A stretch of DNA of 56,436 nucleotides from Eubacteriales bacterium (lineage in GTDB: Bacteria; Bacillota; Clostridia; Lachnospirales; Lachnospiraceae): contig JAUNFZ010000007.1 of the NCBI GenBank assembly GCA_030524785.1, positions 1 through 56,436 on the forward strand. The letters are read 5' to 3'. Shown here in pieces: positions 22,424 to 30,976 of this stretch. A program made the translations under genes and the position numbers. Under the pieces are notes generated by a model. It did not search any database. It was not told the DNA's origin and saw nothing but the letters and a program-made list of their open reading frames with translations. Position 1 is the first letter of the stretch; every line of letters begins with the position of its first letter.

Positions 22424-23800
22424 TTAAGCCACTGGGCGGTTGACCTTTTCCCTTACCAAAAGTACGCACGTCTCAACATGCACACTCATCGGGAACTGGT
22501 CTACTGCCCGGCACCGTTTCAGCTCATATCCGTGATCACACAGTATCCGCAGGTCTCTTGCAAGAGTGGCGCTGTCGCAGCTCACGTAAACCACCTTTTC
22601 CGGCTGCATCTGAATAATAGTATCCAAAAGTTTGTTGTCGCAGCCCTTGCGGGGCGGATCCACCACGATGACATTCGCCCGTATATGGTGCCTGCGGTAG
22701 ATCTCCGGCAAAATTTCTTCCGCTTTTCCCACATAAAACTGGGCGTTTGTGATATTGTTGATTTTTGCATTGCGGCAGGCGTCGTCAATGGCCTGCGGAA
22801 CGATTTCCACACCGTATACCTTCTTTGCCTTCTGCGCCAGGTAGAGTGAGATCGTGCCGATGCCGCAGTACAAATCCCAGACGGTCTCGCTTCCGGTAAG
22901 GCCCGCGTATTCCAGCGCCAGATCATAAAGCTTCTCTGTCTGTACCGGATTCACCTGGAAGAAGGACAGCGGAGATACCTGATACTTCACGCTGCCAATG
23001 TAATCCTCGATGTAGGGCCTGCCCCACAAAAGCCGCAGCTCTTTTCCAAGAATTACATTTGTCCGCTCCCGGTTGATGTTAAGAGAAATGCTGGTCATCC
23101 CGGGGATTTTCTGAAGGCGGCGTACCAGCTTGTCTTCCTTCGGAAGGCTGCTTCTGTTGGCAATCAGGCAAACCATCACTTCCTTTGTGCGAAAGCCGCA
23201 GCGAATCAGCACATGGCGCACGATTCCGCTTCCGCTTTCCTCATCATAGGCCGGAATGTGTTCTTCCTCCATATAGGCGATCACTTCATTGAGAACCTGT
23301 TCGTTCACCGCTGTTCCCAGATAACATTTCCTGTTTTCAATAATGGTATGGGTTCTTCCCGCATAAAATCCTGCAATGACATGTCCGTTTTTGTCTGTTC
23401 CAATCGGAAACTGCGCCTTGTTGCGGTAATACAGCGGCTGATCCATCCCAATGATCGGTTCCATGGGAATCTCCGTGAATTTCCCAATACGCTCCAGGTT
23501 GGAGCGCACCTTCTGTTCCTTGAACCGCAGCTGGGCCTGATAATCCATCTCCTGTATCTGGCATCCGCCGCATTTCCTGGCCACCGGGCACACCGGCTGC
23601 ACCCGCCAGGGCGACGGGGTAATGATTCTCATAAGCCGGGCATAGCCGTAGGTCTTTTTCATTTTCATGATCTTTGCTTCTACGGTATCTCCGGTGATCG
23701 TATCCTTTACAAAAAGCACCGTCCCGTCTGCTCTGCCAATGCCAATCCCCTCCGAGCTGATGTCTTCAATGGTCAGCTGCAGGATATCATCCTTTTTCAT
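22424..23800 (-). CDS. rlmD: 23S rRNA (uracil-5-)-methyltransferase, RumA/RlmD/RlmCD type
   Basis: 458 residues. The N-terminal TRAM domain (1-60, IEDISSEGIGIGRADGTVLF) is followed by the 4Fe-4S cysteines C71, C77 and C80 (CPVARKCGGC), with a fourth Cys later in ENRKCYLG. The SAM-binding domain has DLYCGIGTISLYLA and VVDPPRKGCDNKLL; the catalytic cysteine lies in VYVSCDSATLARDL. It methylates C5 of a uridine in 23S rRNA. Gram-positive members may modify two sites (RlmCD), and some paralogues modify tRNA, so the exact target is open. It follows the ABC permease gene by 12 bases and may be co-transcribed. Confidence 0.9.
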   Translation of the reverse strand: MKKDDILQLTIEDISSEGIGIGRADGTVLFVKDTITGDTVEAKIMKMKKTYGYARLMRIITPSPWRVQPVCPVARKCGGCQIQEMDYQAQLRFKEQKVRSNLERIGKFTEIPMEPIIGMDQPLYYRNKAQFPIGTDKNGHVIAGFYAGRTHTIIENRKCYLGTAVNEQVLNEVIAYMEEEHIPAYDEESGSGIVRHVLIRCGFRTKEVMVCLIANRSSLPKEDKLVRRLQKIPGMTSISLNINRERTNVILGKELRLLWGRPYIEDYIGSVKYQVSPLSFFQVNPVQTEKLYDLALEYAGLTGSETVWDLYCGIGTISLYLAQKAKKVYGVEIVPQAIDDACRNAKINNITNAQFYVGKAEEILPEIYRRHHIRANVIVVDPPRKGCDNKLLDTIIQMQPEKVVYVSCDSATLARDLRILCDHGYELKRCRAVDQFPMSVHVETCVLLVREKVNRPVA

Positions 23801-23812
23801 ACTTCCTCCAAA

Positions 23813-24556
23813 TTACACGCTCAATTTTCGTTCCATAATCCATCCGGCTGCTGCATACATCACAGCAATAATCACCAGAGAACCGCATATCGTAACAACA
23901 AGCTGCATGTTTTCATCCCCGTAAACCGGAAGTTTATCCAAAATCATTCCTGATGCCCATCCAAGAATCAGGTACAATACAAAACTGATAATACCGCTGT
24001 ACCGCTTTCCTGCCAGAACAGTAGCGCTAAGTATAATCGCAAGATACCCCATAACCACCATTAAAAGCCAGGAGGTCAGCACCGTCATAAACATCATAAA
24101 CGCCGAACCGGGAGTGATGTTAATATTCACCTGGATATTCGTAAGAAGCTGTCCAAGCATATCCAGGAATTCTTTGAGGCCGCCCAGATATAGAATTGCA
24201 AGGCTGGCATCCAACGCCGCCAGCGCCGCAAAAAATAGACCTGTCACGAAAATAGAAATACCATTTTCCAGAACCTTGGCGCCCAGCACCTGATAGCTGT
24301 TTTTTGGCGTTAAAAACAACATATAGCTCTGCTTTGTATTCAAATCCCGGTGGAATACCAAAAGACTTTCCACCCCGATATAAAATATACCGATCATTGC
24401 ACACATCGCCAGCCCGAGAGTGCCAATTCCAAGCCCATTCCCCCAGTTAAAAAAGAGCCCTATCAGAAATACAACCTCGGAAATCGCTGTGATAATCAAT
24501 AAAATTGCTTTTGAAAACATTGTCTTTCTGAATTCATATTTCATCAACTTTAACAT
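23813..24556 (-). CDS. ABC-2 type permease
   Basis: 247 residues with six hydrophobic segments (for example AILLIITAISEVVFLIGLFF, ISFVLYLILGWASGMI, VVTICGSLVIIAVMYAAAGW) and no further domain. The ATG at 24556 overlaps the stop of the ATPase gene by seven bases (ATGTTAA). It forms the membrane part of an exporter with the ATPase encoded at 24550-25257, under the GntR regulator at the head of the operon. Such YtrA-type operons respond to cell-envelope stress or peptide antibiotics in Bacillus and relatives; the substrate here is unknown. Confidence 0.85.
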   Translation of the reverse strand: MLKLMKYEFRKTMFSKAILLIITAISEVVFLIGLFFNWGNGLGIGTLGLAMCAMIGIFYIGVESLLVFHRDLNTKQSYMLFLTPKNSYQVLGAKVLENGISIFVTGLFFAALAALDASLAILYLGGLKEFLDMLGQLLTNIQVNINITPGSAFMMFMTVLTSWLLMVVMGYLAIILSATVLAGKRYSGIISFVLYLILGWASGMILDKLPVYGDENMQLVVTICGSLVIIAVMYAAAGWIMERKLSV

Positions 24557-25257
24557 GTCTGTTCTCCCCCGTGTCCATAGATTTCGCGGTATACATCCGC
24601 CACTGATTTTCCCTGCCGTATGCGCAGCTCCTCCACGTCATACATTCCTGCCAGATGCCCTTCCTTAACAAAGATCGCCACATCCACTACCTTTTCCAGC
24701 TCATCCACCAAATGGCTGGATACAATCAGCGCTTTATCCGGGTCTGAGGCTTCAAGAATACTCCTCATAATCTCATCCCGCGCCAACAGGTCAATGCCGT
24801 TTAAGGGTTCATCCAGCATATATATTTTGGCGTCCCTTGCCATAGTGACGGCGATCTTAAGCTTTGCCATCATACCGGAGGAAAGTGATTTTGTTTTCAT
24901 ATCCGGCGTCAATTCCATTCTCTGCAAAAGCTTCTGGTATTGCTCCATAGAAAAATCTTCAAAGAAATCCTCGTAGTATTTTCCCACGTCCTGGGCCGTC
25001 ATCCATGCGTAGAAATACGGCTCTGTAGACATATAAGCGATTTCCCTGCGGCTCTTTGGCCCTACCGGCTCATTATTATAAAAAAATCCGCCCGTATTCG
25101 GCTTTACCAGTCCCGCCGCCATTTTCATCAGGGTTGTTTTTCCGCTTCCGTTCGGCCCCAGCATCGCATAGATTCTGCCCGGCTCAATCTGAAAGGACAC
25201 AGCGTCCACCGCTTTTTTTCTTCCATAGATTTTTGTAATCTCCCTGCACTCTAACAT
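24550..25257 (-). CDS. ABC transporter ATP-binding protein (YtrA-operon type)
   Basis: 235 residues: Walker A GPNGSGKT, a signature variant LSSGM in place of LSGGQ, Walker B IYMLDEPLNGID and an H-loop histidine in IVSSHLVDELE. The start at 25257 overlaps the GntR stop by seven bases (ATGTTAG), and the stop overlaps the permease start in the same way, so all three genes are coupled. It powers the ABC-2 permease downstream. It resembles ATPases of exporters for antimicrobial peptides or related lipid-targeting compounds, but the substrate cannot be read from sequence. Confidence 0.9.
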   Translation of the reverse strand: MLECREITKIYGRKKAVDAVSFQIEPGRIYAMLGPNGSGKTTLMKMAAGLVKPNTGGFFYNNEPVGPKSRREIAYMSTEPYFYAWMTAQDVGKYYEDFFEDFSMEQYQKLLQRMELTPDMKTKSLSSGMMAKLKIAVTMARDAKIYMLDEPLNGIDLLARDEIMRSILEASDPDKALIVSSHLVDELEKVVDVAIFVKEGHLAGMYDVEELRIRQGKSVADVYREIYGHGGEQTC

Positions 25258-25607
25258 TTTTCTCTCTCCTTAATGATATTGATTGCTTCCTGGGGGGAAA
25301 TTCCCAGACGCTTCATCCCGTCCAGAAAATGATCTGTGAGTTCCTTTGCCATTTCTTCTTTCATCTGTTCCACCCTTTCTTTATCCTCCGTGATAAATGT
25401 TCCGAGACCGCGCCGTGTAAAGCAGATGCCCTCCGCCTCCAGCTCCGTATAGACCCTGCCCGCCGTATTTGGATTGATCGTATACGATACTGCCAGATCT
25501 CTCACAGACGGCAGCTTATCCCCGGGCTTTAGCTGGCCAATCACAATGTCTCGCTTTATGGATGTTACTACCTGTAAATAGATAGGTACTTGCGGATTAA
25601 ATTCCAT
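25251..25607 (-). CDS. GntR-family regulator, YtrA subfamily
   Basis: 118 residues: a winged helix (1-75, IYLQVVTSIKRDIVIGQLKP then LPSVRDLAVSYTINPNTAGR) followed by a short two-helix tail of about 40 residues, the length that defines the YtrA group. The ATG at 25607 has AGGAGA upstream. It is the first gene of a three-gene operon with an ABC ATPase and permease. A perfect 8-6-8 inverted repeat covers the -10 box of its promoter (25639-25660), which fits an autorepressor released by an envelope or antibiotic signal. Confidence 0.92.
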   Translation of the reverse strand: MEFNPQVPIYLQVVTSIKRDIVIGQLKPGDKLPSVRDLAVSYTINPNTAGRVYTELEAEGICFTRRGLGTFITEDKERVEQMKEEMAKELTDHFLDGMKRLGISPQEAINIIKEREKC

Positions 25608-25638
25608 AATATTTCTCCTGTACGTATATCGTTTCCTT

Positions 25639-25680
25639 GTGTACTAGTAACATAGTACACTAATTTTGTAAGTCTGTCAA
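25639..25680 (-). promoter_or_regulatory. Promoter and overlapping operator of the GntR-ABC operon
   Basis: Minus strand TTGACA (25675-25680), a 17-base spacer and TACTAT (25652-25657). A perfect inverted repeat GTGTACTA-GTAACA-TAGTACAC (25639-25660) covers the -10 box and start region. This geometry implies steric repression by the GntR protein encoded 30 bases downstream. Binding is inferred. Confidence 0.75.
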
Positions 25681-25705
25681 TATCTTTTTGAAAAAATAGT
25701 GGCGA

Positions 25706-25734
25706 TTGATACGAAAGTAATTTTGCTGTATAAT
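25706..25734 (+). promoter_or_regulatory. Sigma-A promoter of the flavodoxin-like reductase gene
   Basis: TTGATA (25706-25711), a 17-base spacer and a perfect TATAAT (25729-25734), 47 bases upstream of the ATG at 25781. It is divergent from the GntR promoter. Confidence 0.75.
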
Positions 25735-25780
25735 ATCCTTGCAAAAATTTTCAAATCAGCACAGATTTCAGGAGGTAAAA

Positions 25781-26401
25781 ATGAAAGTATTAATGTTGAA
25801 CGGCAGCGCTAAAACACAGGGAAATACATATACAGCGCTTCTCGAAGTTGGAAAACAGCTTGAAAAAGAAGGAATTGATTATGAAATTGTGCAGATCGGC
25901 CCAAAGCCGGTCAGAGACTGCATCGGATGCGGCAAGTGTACGGAATCCGGATGCGTTTTTACGGATGACGCCGTAAATGAATTTGTTGCAAAAGCAAAAG
26001 AGGCGGACGGCTTTGTTTTTGGAACGCCCGTTTATTATGCGCATCCCAGCGGCCGTATTCTGTCGTTTTTGGACAGGGTATTTTACAGCAGCAGTAAGAC
26101 ATTCAAATTCAAGCCGGGAGCATCCGTGGCAGTGGCCAGGAGAGGCGGCACTACAGCCTCCTTTGACTGTCTGAACAAGTATTTCGGCATATCTCAGATG
26201 CCGGTGGCAGGTTCTACCTATTGGAATATTGCACACGGGGCCGCTCCCGGTGAGGCAGCTATGGATGCGGAAGGCCTGCAGACCATGCGCAACCTGGCCC
26301 GCAATCTTGCCTGGATGATGAAATGTTTTGAAGCGGGTAAACAAAATGGTATTTCTTTGCCGGAAACCGAAACAGGCAGCCGGACAAATTTTATCCGGTA
26401 A
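25781..26401 (+). CDS. Flavodoxin-like NAD(P)H-dependent FMN reductase with CxxC-containing segment
   Basis: 206 residues; the ATG at 25781 lies behind AGGAGGTAAAA, and the longer frame upstream crosses the promoter. The N-terminus LMLNGSAKTQGNT is the FMN phosphate loop of the flavodoxin_2/FMN_red families. RDCIGCGKCTESGC gives a cluster of four cysteines near residue 50, as in many anaerobe multimeric flavodoxin reductases. FGTPVYYAHPSGR is the second flavin contact. It probably reduces quinones, flavins or nitro compounds in the cytoplasm. It is a single gene ended by its own hairpin and divergent from the GntR operon. The physiological acceptor is unknown. Confidence 0.85.
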   Translation: MKVLMLNGSAKTQGNTYTALLEVGKQLEKEGIDYEIVQIGPKPVRDCIGCGKCTESGCVFTDDAVNEFVAKAKEADGFVFGTPVYYAHPSGRILSFLDRVFYSSSKTFKFKPGASVAVARRGGTTASFDCLNKYFGISQMPVAGSTYWNIAHGAAPGEAAMDAEGLQTMRNLARNLAWMMKCFEAGKQNGISLPETETGSRTNFIR

Positions 26402-26427
26402 GGGTTTTCCCTTACCGGCTGGTTTTT
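26395..26427 (+). terminator. Intrinsic terminator of the flavodoxin-like gene
   Basis: CCGGTAAGGG-TTTT-CCCTTACCGG (26395-26418), a perfect 10-bp stem, followed by CTGGTTTTT. The stem includes the TAA stop of the reductase gene and also the TAA stop of the convergent yhaM at 26412, so both genes end in the same hairpin. Confidence 0.85.
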
Positions 26428-27356
26428 CTGACATTGGACTCGAAAATGCGGTTAAAGCCCAGCCAGCCGTTATTATCGCCGGCACTTTTAAGTATTTCCT
26501 TGAAGGATTCCATTTTTGCATCTGTATTGTCTGCCAGATTCAGCGCTACCGCCTCGATCAGCGCAGGCTTTTTGGGCGAACCGTACTCCAGTTCCCCATG
26601 ATGCGCCAAAATACAATGGCACAGTTCCCCGGAAAGGCGTTTTGGAAATCCAGGTATTCTCCGTATGCCGGCGTGTACCAGCTCTGTCCCCATAAAAATG
26701 TGGCCCAAAAGCTGACCTTCGTCGGTGTAATCGTTCTCCGGGAAAACGGAAAGCTCCCGCATTTTCCCAATGTCGTGAAAAGCCGCCGCCGTCAGCAGAA
26801 GATCCCGGTTCAGCGCCGGGTACTGTGTGCAGTAATAATCGCACAGTTTCACCACGCCCAGCGTATGCTCCAAAAGGCCTCCCACAAAGCTGTGATGAAC
26901 CGCCTTTGCAGCGGAGTGGAATTTAAACGCTTTTTCAAAGGCCTCGTTATTTCCGAAATACATATCGATCAGCTGCGCCAGGTAAACGTTCTCTACTGTT
27001 TTTAACACGTCCTGCAGCTCGCGGTACATATCGTCCAAATTCTTTTCCGAGACAGGAAGATAATCCTGAGGATCGTATTCTCCCTCTGCCGCACGCCGTG
27101 CCCTCTTGATGGACAGCTGCAGCGTACCCTGAAAATTGCTCACGTCCCCCACCACATCCACGTAATCCAGCACTTCAAATTCTCCGATGCCGTTGGAGTT
27201 CGGATCCCATATCTTTGCATCTATGGTTCCCGTCTTGTCCTGCAAAATAACATTTTCATAGGTTTTTCCGTTCTTTGTCACCGCTGCCTGTTTATATTTG
27301 CACAGGTAAATATCTCCTACACGGTCTCCCTCTTTTAACGCCTCGATATATTTCAT
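26412..27356 (-). CDS. yhaM: 3'-5' exoribonuclease YhaM family (OB fold plus HD domain)
   Basis: 314 residues. The OB-fold nucleic-acid-binding domain occupies about residues 1-110 (VILQDKTGTIDAKIWDPNSN). The HD phosphohydrolase domain follows: HHSFVGGLLEHTLGVV, then AAAFHDIGKMREL and LAHHGELEYGSPKK, supplying the metal-binding His/Asp set. YhaM degrades RNA and single-stranded DNA from the 3' end in Firmicutes. The ATG overlaps the TGA of the upstream glucosaminidase gene in ATGA, so translation is coupled, an unusual partnership. The stop lies inside a hairpin shared with the convergent gene. Confidence 0.9.
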   Translation of the reverse strand: MKYIEALKEGDRVGDIYLCKYKQAAVTKNGKTYENVILQDKTGTIDAKIWDPNSNGIGEFEVLDYVDVVGDVSNFQGTLQLSIKRARRAAEGEYDPQDYLPVSEKNLDDMYRELQDVLKTVENVYLAQLIDMYFGNNEAFEKAFKFHSAAKAVHHSFVGGLLEHTLGVVKLCDYYCTQYPALNRDLLLTAAAFHDIGKMRELSVFPENDYTDEGQLLGHIFMGTELVHAGIRRIPGFPKRLSGELCHCILAHHGELEYGSPKKPALIEAVALNLADNTDAKMESFKEILKSAGDNNGWLGFNRIFESNVRKTSR

Positions 27357-28327
27357 TGCTGCTCCTGCTCCGTTTCTGTCTCTGTTTCTGTTCCCGGCAC
27401 TGTTTCTTTCTCTGTCCCCGGATCCATCTTAGGCTTTGTTTCTGCTTCTGCCCCGTCCGCTTTCTCTGTCCCGGACTTTGTTTCCGCTTCTGCCTCTGCC
27501 ACGTCCGCCGTCTCCGTCTCGAACTTTGCTTCCGTCTCTGCTTCTGCTCCGTCTGCCGTCTCTGTCTCGGACTTTGTTTCTGCCTCCGCCCCGTCTACTG
27601 CTTCTGTCCCGGACTCAAACTCTGTTTCTGTCTCCGTTTCCAAAGTATCCTCAGGCTGGTCAAACCGGGTCAGATTGTATGTCTCAATCAGGCTGCACAG
27701 TTTATCCACATAACGTACATCCGTGGCATAACCGCCGTTTTTTATAATCTGGGCTGCCACCCGGTAGTCTGTCTGATACTGCAGGCCGTCATACCGAAAA
27801 TGATCGCCGTTCACCGCACCCAGCAGATAAGCCGAGTGATCGCCTACGGAATCTACAATACTTGTATATGCCCGAAAATCTGCTACTATGTAGTATTCTT
27901 TTCCTGAAGCCGTCTGTTCCGCCGTCCGGGCGGTATAGACGCTGACGCCGTCCCAGGTGCTGTTCTCCCAGTTGTTTCCGGACAGCGTGGCTTTAATGCC
28001 AAAAAGATTATTGGCGCCCGTCGCCAGGCCGGTCGTCCCAAACCCCGACTCCAGAATTGCCTGCGCCACCGTAACCGACGCCAGAATCCCGCTGCATTTC
28101 ATATCCTCACGGGCAATGGCTCCGATCACTTCAATAAAACTTTCATTCGAATCATAGTACAGCTCTCCGTGGTACGTCTCAGAATTTACAAAACCACTGC
28201 TGTTATAAAAAAAGCTTCCCTCTCCTCCAGGGCTGATATTTCCTTCCTCCGCTGCTGTATGCATGCCACTGCAGACAATACAAAGTACGGCAAGCAAAAG
28301 CGGCAGCTTCTTTTTTATGTCTTTCAA
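27353..28327 (-). CDS. Secreted endo-beta-N-acetylglucosaminidase (flagellar-J-like/LytG type) with acidic repeat tail
   Basis: 324 residues from a TTG at 28327 behind AAGGAAG. A signal peptide (LPLLLAVLCIVCSGMHTAA) precedes the glucosaminidase domain (about 60-220): SVTVAQAILESGFGTTGLAT holds the catalytic Glu, then ANNLFGIKA and the C-terminal IIKNGGYATDVRYVDKL. It should cut the peptidoglycan glycan strand outside the membrane. The last 95 residues are almost only Glu, Thr, Ala, Lys and Gly in repeats such as ADGAEAETKS. No anchor motif is seen. The promoter (28383-28411) is back to back with that of mutS2; yhaM follows with a four-base overlap. Confidence 0.85.
   Translation of the reverse strand: MKDIKKKLPLLLAVLCIVCSGMHTAAEEGNISPGGEGSFFYNSSGFVNSETYHGELYYDSNESFIEVIGAIAREDMKCSGILASVTVAQAILESGFGTTGLATGANNLFGIKATLSGNNWENSTWDGVSVYTARTAEQTASGKEYYIVADFRAYTSIVDSVGDHSAYLLGAVNGDHFRYDGLQYQTDYRVAAQIIKNGGYATDVRYVDKLCSLIETYNLTRFDQPEDTLETETETEFESGTEAVDGAEAETKSETETADGAEAETEAKFETETADVAEAEAETKSGTEKADGAEAETKPKMDPGTEKETVPGTETETETEQEQQ
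27375..27650 (-). repeat. In-frame degenerate repeats coding an acidic tail
   Basis: The 3' end of the glucosaminidase gene consists of imperfect repeats of gcttctgc/gtctctgt-type hexamers and longer units (copies of ADGAEAET with TKS, EAK or TKP following). The longer units recur about every 20-24 codons. The plus strand shows long open frames here only because of this composition. Confidence 0.6.
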
Positions 28328-28382
28328 TTCAACGTCTTCCTTTCACACTTATCCTGCCGGCACCCGTCACTTCACCTTCAAC

Positions 28383-28433
28383 AGTGTATCACAATTTTAT
28401 GGGTTTGTCGACTGCTATCATTTGTGATATAAT
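28383..28433. promoter_or_regulatory. Back-to-back promoters of the glucosaminidase-yhaM operon and mutS2 sharing the -35 region
   Basis: Plus strand: TTGTCG (28405-28410), a 17-base spacer, TATAAT (28428-28433), for mutS2. Minus strand: TCGACA (28406-28411), a 17-base spacer, TACACT (28383-28388), for the glucosaminidase. The two -35 boxes overlap in five bases, so RNA polymerase should be unable to occupy both at once. Confidence 0.65.
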
Positions 28434-28517
28434 GGCGCAGAGGGCAGAAGAAAACAAAAGGATATCATTTGGTTTCCCGATTCTCTGCCCGCGTGCCAAG
28501 CAATAATAGGAGGTATC

Positions 28518-30902
28518 ATGAACGCAAAGGTTCTGAAAACATTAGAATATCATAAAATCATAGATCGCCTGACAGAGCTGGCAGGCTCTGTGCTGGGCAA
28601 GGAGCAGTGCAGAAATCTTGTTCCGCTTTCAGATATTGAAGAAATCCGCACTCTCCAGAGAGAGACAAGTCTGGCGCTGGCGCTGCTGTACCGCAAAGGC
28701 CACCTTTCCTTTTCCGGCGTCGCGGATATCCGGGGTTCTCTGAAGCGGCTGGAAATCGGCAGTGTTTTAAGTCCCGGAGAGCTGCTCGCCGTCTGCCGCG
28801 TTCTGGAAGTGTGCAGCCGCGTAAAAGCGTACGGCCGGAAAGAAAACGCCGAGGTTTGTGAGGAACCGACCGCGCTGGACGCAATGTTTGATGCTCTGCA
28901 GCCACTGACGCCCCTGGCGAATGAAATTCGCCGCTGTATCCCTTCCGTGGAAGAAATCAGCGATGATGCAAGTCCGGCGCTGCGCAGTATCCGCCGCTCT
29001 ATGCGTCAGATGAACGACAAGGTTCACGCACAGCTTAACTCCATGGTAAACGGCTCCGCCCGCACCTATCTGCAGGACGCTGTGATTACTATGCGAAATG
29101 GCCGTTACTGCCTTCCGGTGAAGGCAGAATACCGCAGTCAGGTACAGGGCATGATCCACGATCAGTCTTCTACGGGTTCTACGCTCTTTATAGAGCCTAT
29201 GGCCGTCATCAAGCTCAATAATGAACTGCGGGAACTGGAGATCAAAGAGGAAAAAGAAATTGAAATCATTTTGGCTGAACTCAGCAGTAAAACCGCGCTG
29301 GAACTGGACGCACTGGAAAGCGATCTGACGCTGCTTACACAGCTGGACTTTATCTTTGCCCGGGCGCAGCTTTCAAAATCCTATGACGGGAGCGAGCCGA
29401 CCTTTAATACAGAAGGCGTCATCAACATCAAAAAAGGCCGCCATCCCCTGCTGGACAAAAAGAAAGTCGTTCCCATAGATATTCGCCTGGGTTCGGACTT
29501 CACGCTGCTGATCATCACCGGCCCGAATACCGGCGGAAAAACGGTTTCACTGAAAACGGTGGGTCTGTTTACACTGATGGGACAGTCCGGCCTTCACATT
29601 CCCGCCTTCGAGGGTTCCGAACTTGCTGTATTTGAAAATGTATTTGCCGATATCGGAGACGAGCAGAGCATTGAGCAAAGTCTCAGTACCTTTTCCGCTC
29701 ACATGACAAATATCGTATCTATCCTGCAGGAGGCAGACGAGCGCTCCCTTGTTCTTTTCGACGAGCTGGGTGCAGGTACCGATCCCACAGAGGGAGCCGC
29801 TCTGGCAATCTCCATTTTATCGAACCTTCACCGTCTGGGAATCCGCACCATGGCTACGACCCATTACAGTGAACTGAAAGTATTTGCCCTCTCCGCCTCC
29901 GGCGTGGAAAACGGCTGCTGCGAATTTGATGTGGAAACGCTTCGCCCTACCTACCGTCTGCTGATTGGTATTCCCGGCAAAAGCAACGCCTTTGCGATCT
30001 CGTCAAAGCTCGGTCTTCCCGAATATATCATCGAGGAAGCCCGTCAGCAGCTTTCCCAGCAGGATGAAGATTTTGAATCCCTGATCACGGATCTGGAAAC
30101 CAGCCGTGTTACCATTGAGCGGGAGCGTGAAGAAATCAACCGCTACAAAGAAGAAATCGAAGGGCTGAAGAAACGTCTTGAGCAGAAGCAGGAGTCCCTG
30201 AATACCAGCCGCGAACGTATTCTGCGGGAAGCAAACGAACAGGCTCACGCTATTTTGCGGGAAGCCAAGGAATACGCCGATACTACCATAAAAAACTTCA
30301 ACCGCTTCGGCAAAGAAGGCATATCCTCCAAGGCTATGGAACAGGAGCGTACCCGTCTCCGCGAAAAAATGTCTTCTGTGGAAAAGGAGCTGACTCTGAA
30401 AAAAGAGGAGCGCCGTTCTGCCGCCCTTTCCCCAAAGGATATCCATCTGGGGGACAGCGTAAAAGTTCTGAGCATGAATTTAAAGGGAACCGTAAGCTCC
30501 CTTCCCAACGCCAAAGGCGACCTATTCGTTCAGATGGGGATCCTGCGCTCCCAGGTAAACATCAAAGATCTGGAACTGCTGCCGGATATGGACACGGCGG
30601 CCCCGTATAAGCATCAGACGGGCACCGGAAAAATAAAAATGTCCAAGTCGTCCTCCGTCGGTATCGAAATTAACCTGCTTGGCAAAACCACAGACGAGGC
30701 CATTGCCGAGCTGGACAAATATCTGGACGACGCATACCTCTCCCATATGCCGAGTGTGCGCATTGTACACGGTAAGGGAACCGGCGCTCTGCGCAAAGCA
30801 GTTCACAATTATCTTCGCCGGCAAAAGCACGTAGCTTCTTACCGTCTGGGGGAATTTGGCGAGGGAGACGCCGGCGTCACAATCGTCACTTTTAAACAAT
30901 AA
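28518..30902 (+). CDS. mutS2: Endonuclease MutS2
   Basis: 794 residues, normal length for MutS2. ATG at 28518 after ATAGGAGGTATC. It lacks the mismatch-recognition domain I of MutS and starts with the core/lever domains (LEYHKIIDRLTELAGS). The ATPase domain has Walker A TGPNTGGKT near residue 334, Walker B VLFDELGAGTDPTEGAALA and TTHYSELK. A coiled coil (about 520-620) and the C-terminal Smr nuclease domain follow (INLLGKTTDEAIAELDKYLD, then IVHGKGTGALRKAV). MutS2 suppresses homologous recombination and, in Bacillus, also acts on collided ribosomes. The response-regulator gene follows after 74 bases. Confidence 0.95.
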   Translation: MNAKVLKTLEYHKIIDRLTELAGSVLGKEQCRNLVPLSDIEEIRTLQRETSLALALLYRKGHLSFSGVADIRGSLKRLEIGSVLSPGELLAVCRVLEVCSRVKAYGRKENAEVCEEPTALDAMFDALQPLTPLANEIRRCIPSVEEISDDASPALRSIRRSMRQMNDKVHAQLNSMVNGSARTYLQDAVITMRNGRYCLPVKAEYRSQVQGMIHDQSSTGSTLFIEPMAVIKLNNELRELEIKEEKEIEIILAELSSKTALELDALESDLTLLTQLDFIFARAQLSKSYDGSEPTFNTEGVINIKKGRHPLLDKKKVVPIDIRLGSDFTLLIITGPNTGGKTVSLKTVGLFTLMGQSGLHIPAFEGSELAVFENVFADIGDEQSIEQSLSTFSAHMTNIVSILQEADERSLVLFDELGAGTDPTEGAALAISILSNLHRLGIRTMATTHYSELKVFALSASGVENGCCEFDVETLRPTYRLLIGIPGKSNAFAISSKLGLPEYIIEEARQQLSQQDEDFESLITDLETSRVTIEREREEINRYKEEIEGLKKRLEQKQESLNTSRERILREANEQAHAILREAKEYADTTIKNFNRFGKEGISSKAMEQERTRLREKMSSVEKELTLKKEERRSAALSPKDIHLGDSVKVLSMNLKGTVSSLPNAKGDLFVQMGILRSQVNIKDLELLPDMDTAAPYKHQTGTGKIKMSKSSSVGIEINLLGKTTDEAIAELDKYLDDAYLSHMPSVRIVHGKGTGALRKAVHNYLRRQKHVASYRLGEFGEGDAGVTIVTFKQ

Positions 30903-30976
30903 ACAATTGACCGCTGCGCCCCGGCAGTCCATAAAAACCGGGCTAAAGCCTGCAAAGACTGCAGAAAGGAAAACGG

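Noticed and set aside
27275-27907. Plus-strand frame rich in Leu, Arg, Cys and Phe
   Set aside because: It is the mirror of the acidic Glu/Thr repeat tail of the glucosaminidase gene and arises from that repeat composition.
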